NCBI GenBank assembly: GCA_903970305.1
Contig: CAJCID010000106.1
Span: forward strand, 1-35,110
Direction: 5' to 3'
From: Rhodospirillales bacterium
GTDB lineage: Bacteria; Pseudomonadota; Gammaproteobacteria; Burkholderiales; Burkholderiaceae_D
Length of the DNA: 35,110 nt
This document shows, piece by piece, positions 24,884-33,215 of the stretch (within the stretch, counting starts at the first letter, position 1; each line of letters opens with the position of its first letter). Under the pieces are notes generated by a model. The model saw only the letters and a list, made by a program, of their open reading frames with translations, had not been told where the DNA came from and did not search any database. The position numbers and the translations under genes are program-made.

Positions 24884-27157
24884 TCAGAGCCAGTTACCAA
24901 TGAGGATGAAGGGAGCCCAGTAGAACGGGTGGGCGGTGTCACTGTGGTGCAGAAGATCGAGCTGGGCCGCGCGCAATGCTTCGGCCTTGGTGTAGTGGCC
25001 CGTCTCCAGATCGGTGTAAAAGCCTTCCATCACGGAGCGTGCCGCTTCATCGGCCACCGGCCACAAGGTTCCCAGAACGCTCTTCGCGCGCGCCTTCATG
25101 GCGGCTCCCGATATCCCCAGGGGCGAGCGCTCATTGCCTTCGGCGGTCTCGCAGGCCGACAGGCTCAACAGTTCGATCGGTGTCTGGCGATAATCTTGCG
25201 ATTGAAGCAGTGTCTGGAGATCGCTCAAGGTGAGCAGCTCGTCGTAGGTCATGATGAAACTGTCCCGAGCACTTCCGCCAAAATAGCCATGCGAGGCGAT
25301 GTGCACGATCCGGTATTCGCCGGAGCCCGCTTCTCCGTGGAAACGCTCGTTGGTGAAGTCTGCGTTCAGGAGTTCTGCGCCATGCAGCGTCTTGGTCAGC
25401 GTATTGACTTCCTCGAGAACCCCTGGCAAGGCGAGACTCTCGCGCTCAGCATCGAGTTGGGCGGCCCGGCCGGCTTCATCGGTGGGAGTGGGCACACCTC
25501 GGCTTGCCGTAAACGCACTCAGTCCGCGCGTCGACAATGCCGTGCGCGAAGGAGGTTGGGACACCGGACCGGTGTCGGCCGGGGAGATCACGAACGAGCG
25601 CAGCCGCCCCACCACGGGGCCGGGTGACGACATCCCAGCGATAAGGGCCGCCGGTCTTTCGGTAGGAGGAGGGCTGGCATTGGTCATCGACAGGCCCGTC
25701 ACGGTTGCAGTCGCAAAGCGCTCCACGACAAACTGCTGGCCGTCGTACAGCGCGCCGATCGGGATGAGGCGCAGCACCCCGTCGGATACCACCACCAGCG
25801 TTTGGATCCCTTGGGATCGCAAGGTCGCATCGATCGGACCGATGAGCCAGTCGTAGAGTGCGCGCGCCTGCGGCCTATAGTCCGCAGCGTCGCTGCGCAG
25901 GCTCTCGGCGAATTCACGCGCCACGCGCTCGATGCGCGCCTGACCCACGGGCACACTGGCCCGCATGATGCCCGCCGGGGTCTCAAGGAGGAGCTCGGCG
26001 CGATCGGCAAGCAAGATCGGGTAGAGAAACGCCGTTCCCGCGGGTGGGGTAATGCTGGCTGCCTGCAGCGCATCGACCGTGCAACGGTCGCCTAGATAGT
26101 CCTGCATCTCGGCCTGCTTTTCGAGCTCCAGGACGTCCTTGACCGAGTGCAGTACGGCGCTCTGGTCTTTAGCGGGCAGGTTCTGCGCCTGAGTCAGCAG
26201 GAGATCGGCGAGGCCCAGATAGACCGGTTCGAGGGTTGACGAGAAGGAGGATCGACCGTCCTCATAGGCGATCGGGATATCCTGACGTACGGCCTGGATC
26301 GCGTCGACGGCCCGCCGGTATGCTGCAACCGCCTCGTCGGTCCGACCGGCCTTCTTCAAGAGCCTTGCTTCGCGCCAGTCCAGGAGGATCAACAGATCAG
26401 CGACGCTGCCGGGGGCGGCGCGCTCGGCGCGCCTTAACGCGCCTTCTGTCAGGGTGAGAGCATCGGCATCGCGATGTTGGTCCTCGTAAAGCCGGGACAG
26501 GCTCTCGCGACTCTCCACTGCGAGGCGGTCATCGCCAAGCTGGTCAGCGAGCCGTTCGGCCGCCGTCATCTGTGAATAGGCCAAAGCGAGTCCCGACGGG
26601 CCGAGCTGGGCAGCCTGATCCCCGAGATTCAGACCATAGAAAGCACGCTCGCGCACGGCGGGCATCTTGGCGATATCCGCGGACAATGTAGTCAGCAGAG
26701 CAACGCGCGCGTCCTCCGGTGCGAGCCGGGCCAGATCGAGCTCTGCGCCGATCCGGACCGAGACATCCTGGGCGACTGCACCTTCCTCGTAGTAGCGTCG
26801 CGCCTCGTCCCGTCGATTCCGCACCAACGCAAGGTTGCCGAGGTCGATGGCGTAGGGGGTACGCTCCGTGGCAGACAGCGCGTCATACGCCCGCGTCAGG
26901 TGGTCCTGTGCCTCGTCGTAGCGATGCGCCAAAAAGAGCGCTGCACCGAGTTCACCCGACAGGCGCGCCCGTTCGGCATCGCTCGTGGCAGCCTGACTTG
27001 CCGTGGCGAGCACGTCGATGGCGAGTTCGAGCCGACCCTGGTTGCGCAGCTCGATGCTTTGCGCGATGGCCCGCTCGGCATCCGACACCGCAGCGAACGC
27101 CGCCGGTGCCAGGGCCAAGCCCAGCGCGAGCCCCGCCGTTGGTAACCAGCTGCGCAT
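24884..27157 (-). CDS. Exported TPR-CHAT (caspase-like) protein
   Basis: A 757-residue protein. ATG 27157, preceded by GGGGA, starts a signal peptide (MRSWLPTAGLALGLALAPAA, cleavage near AFA); upstream codons to 27310 are in frame but unlike a leader. Residues about 25-390 are alanine-rich TPR-like helical repeats (ELGAALFLAHRYDEAQDHL is one). The C-terminal CHAT domain (about 480-757) has the catalytic pair His623 (HIASHGYF) and Cys669 (LSACETAEG), so protease activity is plausible, in the periplasm or beyond. First gene of an operon with tpsA (4-base gap) and tpsB. Possible jobs are processing or quality control of TpsA; this is inference. Confidence 0.88.
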   Translation of the reverse strand: MRSWLPTAGLALGLALAPAAFAAVSDAERAIAQSIELRNQGRLELAIDVLATASQAATSDAERARLSGELGAALFLAHRYDEAQDHLTRAYDALSATERTPYAIDLGNLALVRNRRDEARRYYEEGAVAQDVSVRIGAELDLARLAPEDARVALLTTLSADIAKMPAVRERAFYGLNLGDQAAQLGPSGLALAYSQMTAAERLADQLGDDRLAVESRESLSRLYEDQHRDADALTLTEGALRRAERAAPGSVADLLILLDWREARLLKKAGRTDEAVAAYRRAVDAIQAVRQDIPIAYEDGRSSFSSTLEPVYLGLADLLLTQAQNLPAKDQSAVLHSVKDVLELEKQAEMQDYLGDRCTVDALQAASITPPAGTAFLYPILLADRAELLLETPAGIMRASVPVGQARIERVAREFAESLRSDAADYRPQARALYDWLIGPIDATLRSQGIQTLVVVSDGVLRLIPIGALYDGQQFVVERFATATVTGLSMTNASPPPTERPAALIAGMSSPGPVVGRLRSFVISPADTGPVSQPPSRTALSTRGLSAFTASRGVPTPTDEAGRAAQLDAERESLALPGVLEEVNTLTKTLHGAELLNADFTNERFHGEAGSGEYRIVHIASHGYFGGSARDSFIMTYDELLTLSDLQTLLQSQDYRQTPIELLSLSACETAEGNERSPLGISGAAMKARAKSVLGTLWPVADEAARSVMEGFYTDLETGHYTKAEALRAAQLDLLHHSDTAHPFYWAPFILIGNWL

Positions 27158-27393
27158 CAATTCCCCAAGAGCAGGTCTTGCATCAGTCGTGCGAAGCGGC
27201 TTTGTCTTCGCATTCTGCAGGTCACCCGTGACGCCACGCCACCCCCCTCGTGTGCAGAACCGTGTGGCATGTCGGCATGGGCAGGCGCAGCGAAGTCCTG
27301 ATTGGAGCAAAAATCCTCGAGGCTCGCAATGTTTTTATCGAAATGAGACCGCCGCTTAGTTCATCTGCACTCACCGATGCGGGAAAACCCACC
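27158..27393 (-). other. Intergenic region upstream of the CHAT-tpsA-tpsB operon
   Basis: About 235 bases between the VOC gene stop and the CHAT gene. It must hold the operon promoter unless there is read-through from the VOC gene on the same strand. I see no convincing -35/-10 pair, no sigma-54 element and no PmrA-type box here, and no coding frame with recognisable content. Confidence 0.4.
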
Positions 27394-27816
27394 CTAGGGC
27401 CCGCCGGATTTGAGACTTTGGGTCGACGGCTTGGCGGGCCAGGGTCCGTCGACGAGGACCGTCCGGTAGCCATCGAGGTCCTCGAAGGTCGTGCCGTGCG
27501 CGGCCCAGTACGGATTGCCCGCGACGACCTTCTGAAAGCCTGCACGGATCATGCGTGAGCAGGCTTCCTGCCATGCGCAGTGTTCGGGGAAATAGAACAC
27601 GATCAGGTCTTCGTGAGTGGGTCTGGGGATGATCGGCTGGGCCGGGAACGTGGTGAACTCGAAGTGATAGAGGGATCCCTCCAGGCCCAGGAAGACACCG
27701 TCAAATCCGGCATGCCCCTGAAAGCTCCCCAAGATAGTCAGGCCGAGGCCCTGCGCATACATCGCGCTGGTGCGCTCGAGATCGGATACCGGACGTGCAA
27801 TACGCAGGGTAAGCAT
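27394..27816 (-). CDS. VOC superfamily (glyoxalase/bleomycin-resistance fold) protein
   Basis: A 140-residue protein with the paired beta-alpha-beta-beta-beta layout of vicinal oxygen chelate proteins: LRIARPVSDLERTSAMYAQGLGL at the N terminus (given here as the LRIARPVSDLER pattern) and TTFEDLDGYRTVLVD at the C terminus, where FEDLDGYR resembles the usual DPDGN/metal-ligand strand. Substrate and metal are unknown. ATG 27816 gives the standard family start; ATG 27849 is in frame and adds 11 cysteine/proline-rich residues. Neither has a clear ribosome-binding site. A palindrome lies just upstream at 27853. Confidence 0.8.
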   Translation of the reverse strand: MLTLRIARPVSDLERTSAMYAQGLGLTILGSFQGHAGFDGVFLGLEGSLYHFEFTTFPAQPIIPRPTHEDLIVFYFPEHCAWQEACSRMIRAGFQKVVAGNPYWAAHGTTFEDLDGYRTVLVDGPWPAKPSTQSLKSGGP

Positions 27817-27852
27817 GAGTTCAGGGCACGAGTCGGGGCAGGCCACCATTAT

Positions 27853-27871
27853 CGCGCCGAGGATCGGCGCG
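27853..27871. repeat. Perfect palindrome between divergent VOC and NYN genes
   Basis: CGCGCCGA-GGA-TCGGCGCG is an 8-bp perfect inverted repeat with a 3-base centre, lying in the 160-base region between divergently transcribed genes. Size and symmetry suit a dimeric repressor operator, or a very tight hairpin; no T-run adjoins it. Confidence 0.5.
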
Positions 27872-27977
27872 CGGACAGAATGATCCGGCCCAGCCGGCTG
27901 GGCGCGGCGCTACCCGTGCCATAATCCTACGACGACCTTGCCGCGGCGGGGCCTCTTTCCTCCTCACAGGCGAATCC

Positions 27978-28796
27978 ATGGCCGGTCAGCCCGAAATCAC
28001 GAACATGGCGTTGTTTTGCGACTTCGAAAACGTCGCCCTTGGGGTACGCGACGCGAAGTTCGCGCAGTTCGATATCAAGAAGGTGCTTGAGCGGCTGCTC
28101 GTGAAGGGCAGCATTGTCGTCAAGAAGGCCTACTGCGACTGGGATCGGTACAAGGACTTCAAGGCGACGATGCACGAAGCCGCCTTTGAGTTGATCGAGA
28201 TTCCCCATGTGCGGCAGTCGGGGAAGAATTCAGCCGACATCCGGATGGTCGTTGACGCCTTGGATCTGTGCTACACCAAGTCGCACGTCGACACCTTCGT
28301 CATCATCAGCGGCGATTCGGACTTTTCACCGCTGGTTTCCAAGTTGCGCGAGAACAACCGATTCGTGATCGGTGTCGGCGTCAAGAACTCGACCTCCGAT
28401 CTCCTCAGTGCGAACTGCGACGAATTCATCTACTACGACGATCTCGTGCGCGCCCAGGATTCCCAGCGCCGGCAGGCCGCCAAGAAGACCGCGTCGACGA
28501 GCGCCGCCTCCAAGAAGCCCGCCGCCAAAACCGAGGACGACAAGCGTCAGGAGGCGGTCGACTTCCTGGTGGAGACCGTGGAGGCGCTGATCGGGGAGCG
28601 TGGCTCGGACGAAAAAATCTGGGGCTCGATGGTCAAGCAGACGATGAAGCGCCGTCGACCGGGCTTCAATGAAGCGTACTATGGGTTCAAGTCCTTCAAG
28701 GACCTCGTCGCCGATGCCCAGGAGCGCGGCGTTCTCGTGATGCAGCCTGACGAAAAATCCGGGCAGTACGTCGTTCGGCCTGTCAGCGTGGGTTAG
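27978..28796 (+). CDS. NYN-domain (LabA/DUF88-like) protein with C-terminal LOTUS/OST-HTH domain
   Basis: A 272-residue cytoplasmic protein. The NYN (PIN-like) nuclease domain covers about residues 8-150 with the acidic residues in FCDFENVALG, SADIRMVVDAL and ISGDSDFSPLV. A charged, lysine/alanine-rich linker (about 160-187) follows. The C-terminal part (about 188-268), including WGSMVKQTMKRRRPGFNE and YGFKSFKDLV, matches the OST-HTH/LOTUS RNA-binding domain. This pairing points to RNA binding and possibly cleavage. A CATAAT -10-like box is present at 27920-27925. No partner gene nearby suggests its target. Confidence 0.88.
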   Translation: MAGQPEITNMALFCDFENVALGVRDAKFAQFDIKKVLERLLVKGSIVVKKAYCDWDRYKDFKATMHEAAFELIEIPHVRQSGKNSADIRMVVDALDLCYTKSHVDTFVIISGDSDFSPLVSKLRENNRFVIGVGVKNSTSDLLSANCDEFIYYDDLVRAQDSQRRQAAKKTASTSAASKKPAAKTEDDKRQEAVDFLVETVEALIGERGSDEKIWGSMVKQTMKRRRPGFNEAYYGFKSFKDLVADAQERGVLVMQPDEKSGQYVVRPVSVG

Positions 28797-28962
28797 TCGA
28801 GGTCTCGTCCAGGGTTCTTGGTCGATGCGTCGGGCCGAAGGGCGGGCCCTGGTCATGGAGGCGTCGAGTCACATCTCGTTCGTCATCCCAGCCCTAAGGC
28901 GCTGGTCCGGACTCTTCTGCGACGTGCTCTTGGCAAGACATTTTCCGTCGAGGAACCTCATC

Positions 28963-29421
28963 ATGCCCAATCTCGTGATCCGAGCGATTGAACCCCATGA
29001 CCTCGCGGCATGGATGCCGCTTTGGGACGGCTACAACGCCTTCTATGGAAGAGAGGGGGATTCGGCACTCCCCTCTGGTATCACCGAGACCACGTGGCAC
29101 CGCTTCTTTGATCCTCATGAGCCCGTGTTTGCGATCGTGGCCGAATACGAGACGCGACTGATCGGGCTTGCGCACTATCTCTATCATCGATCAACGGTCT
29201 CGGTCGAGCCCGTCTGCTATCTCCAGGACCTCTATACCGAATTCTCGGAGCGCGGCCGGGGAATCGGCAGGGCGCTGATCCAGGCCGTCTACGAGCGGGC
29301 GGCGGGCTCCGGATGCCGCGAGGTCTACTGGCAGACGCACGAATCCAATATCCAAGGCCGGCTGCTCTACGACCAGCTCGCCCAGCATCAGGGCTTCATA
29401 GTCTACGATCATGATCTGTGA
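28963..29421 (+). CDS. GNAT family N-acetyltransferase
   Basis: A 152-residue acetyl-CoA dependent acyltransferase. The acetyl-CoA pyrophosphate loop is RGRGIGRALIQAV (motif A), preceded by the strand VCYLQDLYT and followed by VYWQTHESNIQGRLLYDQL (motif B), a common layout in GNATs that act on small molecules or protein termini. ATG 28963 has GAGGA 8 bases upstream and starts the domain (MPNLVIRAIEPHDL); an in-frame ATG at 28825 adds 46 residues unlike the family. Substrate unknown. Confidence 0.88.
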   Translation: MPNLVIRAIEPHDLAAWMPLWDGYNAFYGREGDSALPSGITETTWHRFFDPHEPVFAIVAEYETRLIGLAHYLYHRSTVSVEPVCYLQDLYTEFSERGRGIGRALIQAVYERAAGSGCREVYWQTHESNIQGRLLYDQLAQHQGFIVYDHDL

Positions 29422-29548
29422 GCGAAAGTGCTGGGCGAAAATGGGGCGCAAAGGCCCGGCGAGCCCTGTCCCGCGAGGTATTCCGGGCTTGCTGTCGGCC
29501 AAGGCCAGTGCTCCGGTATCCCGGTGTCCCGGCGTTGGGGGTGACTTC

Positions 29549-29576
29549 TTGGGGCCTGACCCTTCTCAGTTACACT
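29549..29576 (+). promoter_or_regulatory. Candidate sigma-70 promoter of tspO
   Basis: TTGGGG (29549-29554), a 16-base spacer and TACACT (29571-29576) lie 30 bases before the tspO start. The -10 is inside a small CTCAG/CTGAG dyad. Hexamers are only moderate matches. Confidence 0.4.
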
Positions 29577-29606
29577 GAGGTTCGTCGAACAGGTAAGGTA
29601 AAGTCG

Positions 29607-30107
29607 ATGACGATTCCGATCATTGTCGCGGTGGTGGTGACCTTGGTGGTGCTGGGCGTCGGGGGCGCAATGACCACCGTCGACACCTGGTACCGAGAGG
29701 AATTGCGTAAGCCGGCCTGGAATCCTCCCGAATGGCTCTTCGGGCCGGCTTGGACGCTGATTCTGGGGCTTGCCGCATGGGCCGGGGTCGATGCCTGGAT
29801 GCACGCTCATGGGCCGGGCGAGCAGGTGCGCATCGGCGTTCTCTTCGGTATCAATATTGTCTTCCACCTGCTGTGGAGCCCGCTCTTTTTCAATTTGCGG
29901 CGGCCGGATTGGGCTCTGATCGAGGTCCCTTTTCTCTGGCTGTCCATTCTCGCTCTGATCATCGGGCTGGCTCCGATCTCCGAGCGGGCCAGCCTGTTGC
30001 TCGTTCCCTACCTTGTGTGGGTGGCGTTTGCTGCGTTTCTCAATCTGACAATCGTCCGGTTAAACCCAAGTTTCGCCAAGCGCCACACCGTAGAGACGGC
30101 GCCTTGA
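29607..30107 (+). CDS. tspO: TspO/MBR family tryptophan-rich sensory protein
   Basis: A 166-residue membrane protein with five predicted helices. The signature WNPPEWLFGPAWTLIL (loop 1 into helix 2) and NIVFHLLWSPLFFNLRRPDWALIE are diagnostic of TspO, which binds porphyrins and related ligands and affects tetrapyrrole handling and stress responses. ATG 29607 follows an AAGGT-containing leader and starts helix 1; the frame is open far upstream (to 29418) but is non-family there. It is single or heads a pair with the hydrolase 70 bases downstream. Confidence 0.92.
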   Translation: MTIPIIVAVVVTLVVLGVGGAMTTVDTWYREELRKPAWNPPEWLFGPAWTLILGLAAWAGVDAWMHAHGPGEQVRIGVLFGINIVFHLLWSPLFFNLRRPDWALIEVPFLWLSILALIIGLAPISERASLLLVPYLVWVAFAAFLNLTIVRLNPSFAKRHTVETAP

Positions 30108-30176
30108 GGCCCGATCGATCGTCGGATCCGGTCCCGCCTCAAGCGGTGCAGATCGGCCAGGGAAGCTAGTCCAAGA

Positions 30177-31445
30177 GTGGCGGACAAGGATGTTCCCGTG
30201 AAGGATGCTTTGGTGGAGAGGGATGGGATCGGTCTTCGGGAGTCTGTGAACTGCGGCGCTGAGAGGCCGTCTCGGTCCTTTCTTTCGAAGTGGCAACCAG
30301 GCGCCCGCAGAGGACGGCAGGCGGCTTGGCTGCATTGCGCGAGGCCAAAGCGGTCTGCAGCGACCGTCCAAGCTCTCTGCTTGGCCCTCCTTGTGACCTG
30401 TTGCACCCACGCCACGGCCCTCGCAGAAGAAGCGAGCGGTGAAGTCATCCCGTCCGAGTTCTACACCCATCCCAATCAGCTCGTGGCGATCCAGGGCACG
30501 CGAAGGCTGAATCTTCTGTGCGTCGGAACAGGGGCACCCGTAGTGCTGTTCGACGCGGGAGCCGGCCTGGATCTCATCACCTGGAGGCACGTTCAAGCGG
30601 GTGTTGCGACCTTCACCCGTGCGTGTGCATACGACAGGGCTGGCCTGGGCTACAGCGATCCGGCTGTAGGCGCGGTCGACGCGCTGAGCGTGGCTGAGGA
30701 TCTGCATCGCCTGCTGCATTCGGCGGCCTTCCACGGTCCGGTAGTCTATGTCGCCCATTCCGCGGGGGGGTTGTATGGACTTCTCTTCGCGCAGAAATAT
30801 CCCGATGACATCGCCGGTGCAGTCCTCGTCGATCCAGCCTTCCCGGGCCAGTTCAAAGCCTTTGCCAAGGTCCTGCCTGCGCGCGACCGTCACGATCTCG
30901 AAACACCGCCTTGGCTACTCAAGGAGCGAGTCTGTCTGGATCTGGCTCGCAGGGGTGCGCTGAGCGATCCACTGACCGATGAAGAAAAGTACTGTGCCTA
31001 TCCCGTGTGGTATCCCGAGACGGTTGACGATGTCTTACATAAGGAGATTTCGCGTCGCTTCACGGATCCCAAGGTGCTTGAAGCCCGAAGGCGCGAATTC
31101 GCCAGTCTCTTGCCATCGAAGTCGATGGAGTCAAAAGATGAGGAGGAACTGTCCGCGTCAGTCTCGTTCGGCAACCGGCCTCTGGTGGTACTGACACCCG
31201 AACATTGGTATGCGGCTGATGATTCGGACGCGCCGGGTGCGCAGGCGCGGGAATTGGCTGTCTGGGTCAGCGGCCACGACGCGCTGGCCGCGTTGTCCCG
31301 CCGTGGTGCTCATATCGTGGTTCACGATACCGGACATTTCATCCAGACCGATCAGCCTCGGGCCGTGATTGATGCGGTCAAGAAGGTGATGGAAGAACTG
31401 AACCGGCAGGGAGTTCGCGGACAATCGGCAGCGGCACTCCATTGA
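30177..31445 (+). CDS. Exported alpha/beta hydrolase
   Basis: A serine-hydrolase fold protein with the nucleophile elbow VAHSAGG (Ser195), the oxyanion/strand motif CAYDRAGLGYSD and the catalytic-histidine segment DTGHFIQTDQP (His387). A hydrophobic segment with signal-peptide character lies at about residues 68-84 (VQALCLALLVTCCTHATALA, with alanine sites for cleavage). About 60 polar residues precede it in the frame from GTG 30177, which is unusual; a later non-ATG start is likely, but no clear start codon with a ribosome-binding site was found. A cysteine in VTCCT could instead mark a lipoprotein. Substrate unknown. Confidence 0.8.
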   Translation: MADKDVPVKDALVERDGIGLRESVNCGAERPSRSFLSKWQPGARRGRQAAWLHCARPKRSAATVQALCLALLVTCCTHATALAEEASGEVIPSEFYTHPNQLVAIQGTRRLNLLCVGTGAPVVLFDAGAGLDLITWRHVQAGVATFTRACAYDRAGLGYSDPAVGAVDALSVAEDLHRLLHSAAFHGPVVYVAHSAGGLYGLLFAQKYPDDIAGAVLVDPAFPGQFKAFAKVLPARDRHDLETPPWLLKERVCLDLARRGALSDPLTDEEKYCAYPVWYPETVDDVLHKEISRRFTDPKVLEARRREFASLLPSKSMESKDEEELSASVSFGNRPLVVLTPEHWYAADDSDAPGAQARELAVWVSGHDALAALSRRGAHIVVHDTGHFIQTDQPRAVIDAVKKVMEELNRQGVRGQSAAALH

Positions 31446-31518
31446 CAGGCCCGCGGGGCTGCAAGAGTGACGCCGCTCGCCTCAGGTCCGATGCGCTCGG
31501 TCAGAACGGGACCCAAGG

Positions 31519-31815
31519 CTACTGCGATCGCAGATTCCCATGCGGCTTGCGCGTGCCACCTGCCTTGGAAGGCGGCACGTTCGAACCGGACAGGCCCTGC
31601 TGGTCGACCTGGCCCTGGATGCTGCCGTCGGCGAGTCCTCCCAATACAAGAACGCTCGCAGCTACTGCGCCGAGAAACAGGACCAGTGCAAGAGCACCCA
31701 GGACCGCGACCGAAGATACGGCATCGATGTCCGGGAACCTTATGAAGGCTTCTGCGGCGGCGCGACTTTTCCGAGCGGGGTCCGCTCGCGGGTGAACCAA
31801 CGGTACGATCTGCAT
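31519..31815 (-). CDS. Possible small single-helix membrane protein
   Basis: A 98-residue frame with one convincing transmembrane helix at about residues 34-57 (LGALALVLFLGAVAASVLVL), a charged N-terminal half and a polar glycine/serine-rich tail. ATG 31815 has GGAG five bases upstream, better than the earlier in-frame ATG 31827. I do not recognise it and there is no operon partner. It lies about 50 bases past the strong bidirectional terminator, so it would need its own promoter, which I cannot see. It could be spurious. Confidence 0.35.
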   Translation of the reverse strand: MQIVPLVHPRADPARKSRAAAEAFIRFPDIDAVSSVAVLGALALVLFLGAVAASVLVLGGLADGSIQGQVDQQGLSGSNVPPSKAGGTRKPHGNLRSQ

Positions 31816-31862
31816 GACGATCTCCATCTACTGGTGCTTCGATCACCCGGTTCGCAAGAAAC

Positions 31863-31898
31863 AAAAAACCCGGGAGCTTGCGCATCACCGGGTTTTTT
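31863..31898. terminator. Bidirectional intrinsic terminator
   Basis: AAAAAACCCGG (31863-31873) and CCGGGTTTTTT (31888-31898) form a perfect 11-bp arm pair with a 14-base loop. Read on plus it ends in a T6 run; read on minus the complementary run does the same. It can stop transcripts from the hydrolase side and from the liv operon side. Confidence 0.85.
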
Positions 31899-32516
31899 CC
31901 TGGAGCCTAAGTGGTAGAGATCCGCTACCCGATGGCGCTCCTTGTGACCCGTGGTGCAGTAATGCCTGCGTAGAAACGACCTACGCCAATACCCATGCCG
32001 GCCTTCCAAGTCAGGACGGACGTGCGTCCCGAGAGGGCAGTGCACGTGGGGTTGGGGGCGAAGTTGTGTTCCATGGCGGTCAGAAATAAAACCAGGTTTC
32101 CAAAAAATGTGGATGTCACCAGCTTAAAGCGCATTGCTCAGGTTTGCAATTGCGCGTAAGCAACACACGGAGGAGATGTCCTACGGAACGAGCGCGGGCC
32201 ATTGCGAGAAAGGCGCCTCGCGCCTGGACGTGCGAGACAGGCCGCCCTGGCGGTTCTGGACTGCTGCGGCCCGGCCATTGATGATCATCGCATCCGGTAT
32301 GCTGGTGACGCTTACCGTGCCGGCACCGGCGAGCGCGTGAGACAGCCCGACGCCCGGGACGCTGGCGTCTCCGGCGAGCGTCCTGATGTCCGCCTCATCC
32401 AGGATACAACCCTTGGTCAGCTCGGCATTCGAGGGCGAGTTGCCACTCGCGATATGCGCGTCGCGAACTGAGGTCAAAGCGGGCCAAAGCGAGCGGCTTG
32501 CCGCGGCGCGTTTCGG
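31899..32516. other. Gene-poor region with short inverted repeats
   Basis: About 620 bases between the terminator and livF with no convincing gene. Short frames exist on both strands (for example 31925-32134 minus, 32134-32340 plus, 32181-32477 minus) but lack ribosome-binding sites and known motifs. Small dyads occur in a row at 31913-31929 (GGTAG/CTACC) and 31968-31986 (GCGTAG/CTACGC). It may be decayed sequence or encode an untranslated RNA; nothing decisive is visible. Confidence 0.4.
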
Positions 32517-33215
32517 TCAGACACCGAGGTAGCGATGCAGGACTTCCGGGGTATGCCTTAGCTCCGCCGCGGTGCCTTCGTGTACCACGTGGCCGTTGTT
32601 GATGATGTAAGCACGGTTTGCCATCTTCAGGGCTGCCGCCAGGTTCTGTTCGACCAGGACGATCGTCTGTCCCGCCTCGGCGAGCTTGCGACAGGCGTCG
32701 ATCAGATCTTTGACGATCACAGGAGCCAGGCCCTCGAAAGGTTCGTCTAGCAGGATCAGTTTCGGATCGCGGATCAGCGCTCGCGCGATTGCGAGCATTT
32801 GTTGTTCCCCGCCCGACAGCTGCGTTCCGCGACTGCGTCGCCTTTCCTGCAGCCTGGGGAAGATCTGGTAGATGCGCTCAAGAGGCCAACGATTGCTCGC
32901 GGTCAATCCCGCGAGAACAATGTTCTCTTCGACGTCGAGGCTGCCAAAAATACGGCGCTCCTCGGGGACTAGTTGCATGCCGGCGCGCGCGATGAAATGC
33001 GCGGGCTTGCCTGCAATCTCCGCACCGTCGAACTGGATCGAGCCCGACCTCGGTTTCAACATTCCCATGAGGCTCTTCAAGGCGGTCGACTTGCCCGCTC
33101 CGTTGCGACCGAGCAGCGCGACGACCTCATGTGCCTCGACCCGAATCGCGACGTCGAACAGGATGTGCGAGTCGCCGTAATAGCTGTTCAGGCCTTTGAC
33201 CTCGAGCAGGCTCAT
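32517..33215 (-). CDS. livF: Branched-chain amino acid ABC transporter ATP-binding protein LivF
   Basis: A 232-residue ATPase of the HAAT (Liv/urea) class. Walker A GRNGAGKST, the signature LSGGEQQMLAIAR, Walker B LILLDEPFEGL and the H-loop-like region with VLVEQN (glutamine replaces histidine, as is normal for LivF) are present. The start VKGLNSYYGDSHILFDV is typical. ATG 33215 overlaps the stop of the fused livM-livG gene by 4 bases (ATGA), so the subunits are coupled. No periplasmic binding-protein gene is in the window; it may lie beyond the right edge. Substrate cannot be fixed from the ATPase. Confidence 0.93.
   Translation of the reverse strand: MSLLEVKGLNSYYGDSHILFDVAIRVEAHEVVALLGRNGAGKSTALKSLMGMLKPRSGSIQFDGAEIAGKPAHFIARAGMQLVPEERRIFGSLDVEENIVLAGLTASNRWPLERIYQIFPRLQERRRSRGTQLSGGEQQMLAIARALIRDPKLILLDEPFEGLAPVIVKDLIDACRKLAEAGQTIVLVEQNLAAALKMANRAYIINNGHVVHEGTAAELRHTPEVLHRYLGV

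Noticed and set aside
21000..24900. Possible CRISPR-like periodic DNA in the plus strand
   Set aside because: The periodicity is degenerate and codon-phased within tpsA; there are no identical repeats with unique spacers.
31925..32134. A 69-codon minus-strand frame with a hydrophobic start
   Set aside because: No ribosome-binding site or family pattern was found; coding potential is not supported.
32181..32477. A 98-codon minus-strand frame and overlapping plus-strand frames at 32134-32340
   Set aside because: No ribosome-binding site at a suitable distance, no recognisable domain, and competing frames on both strands; left as gene-poor sequence.
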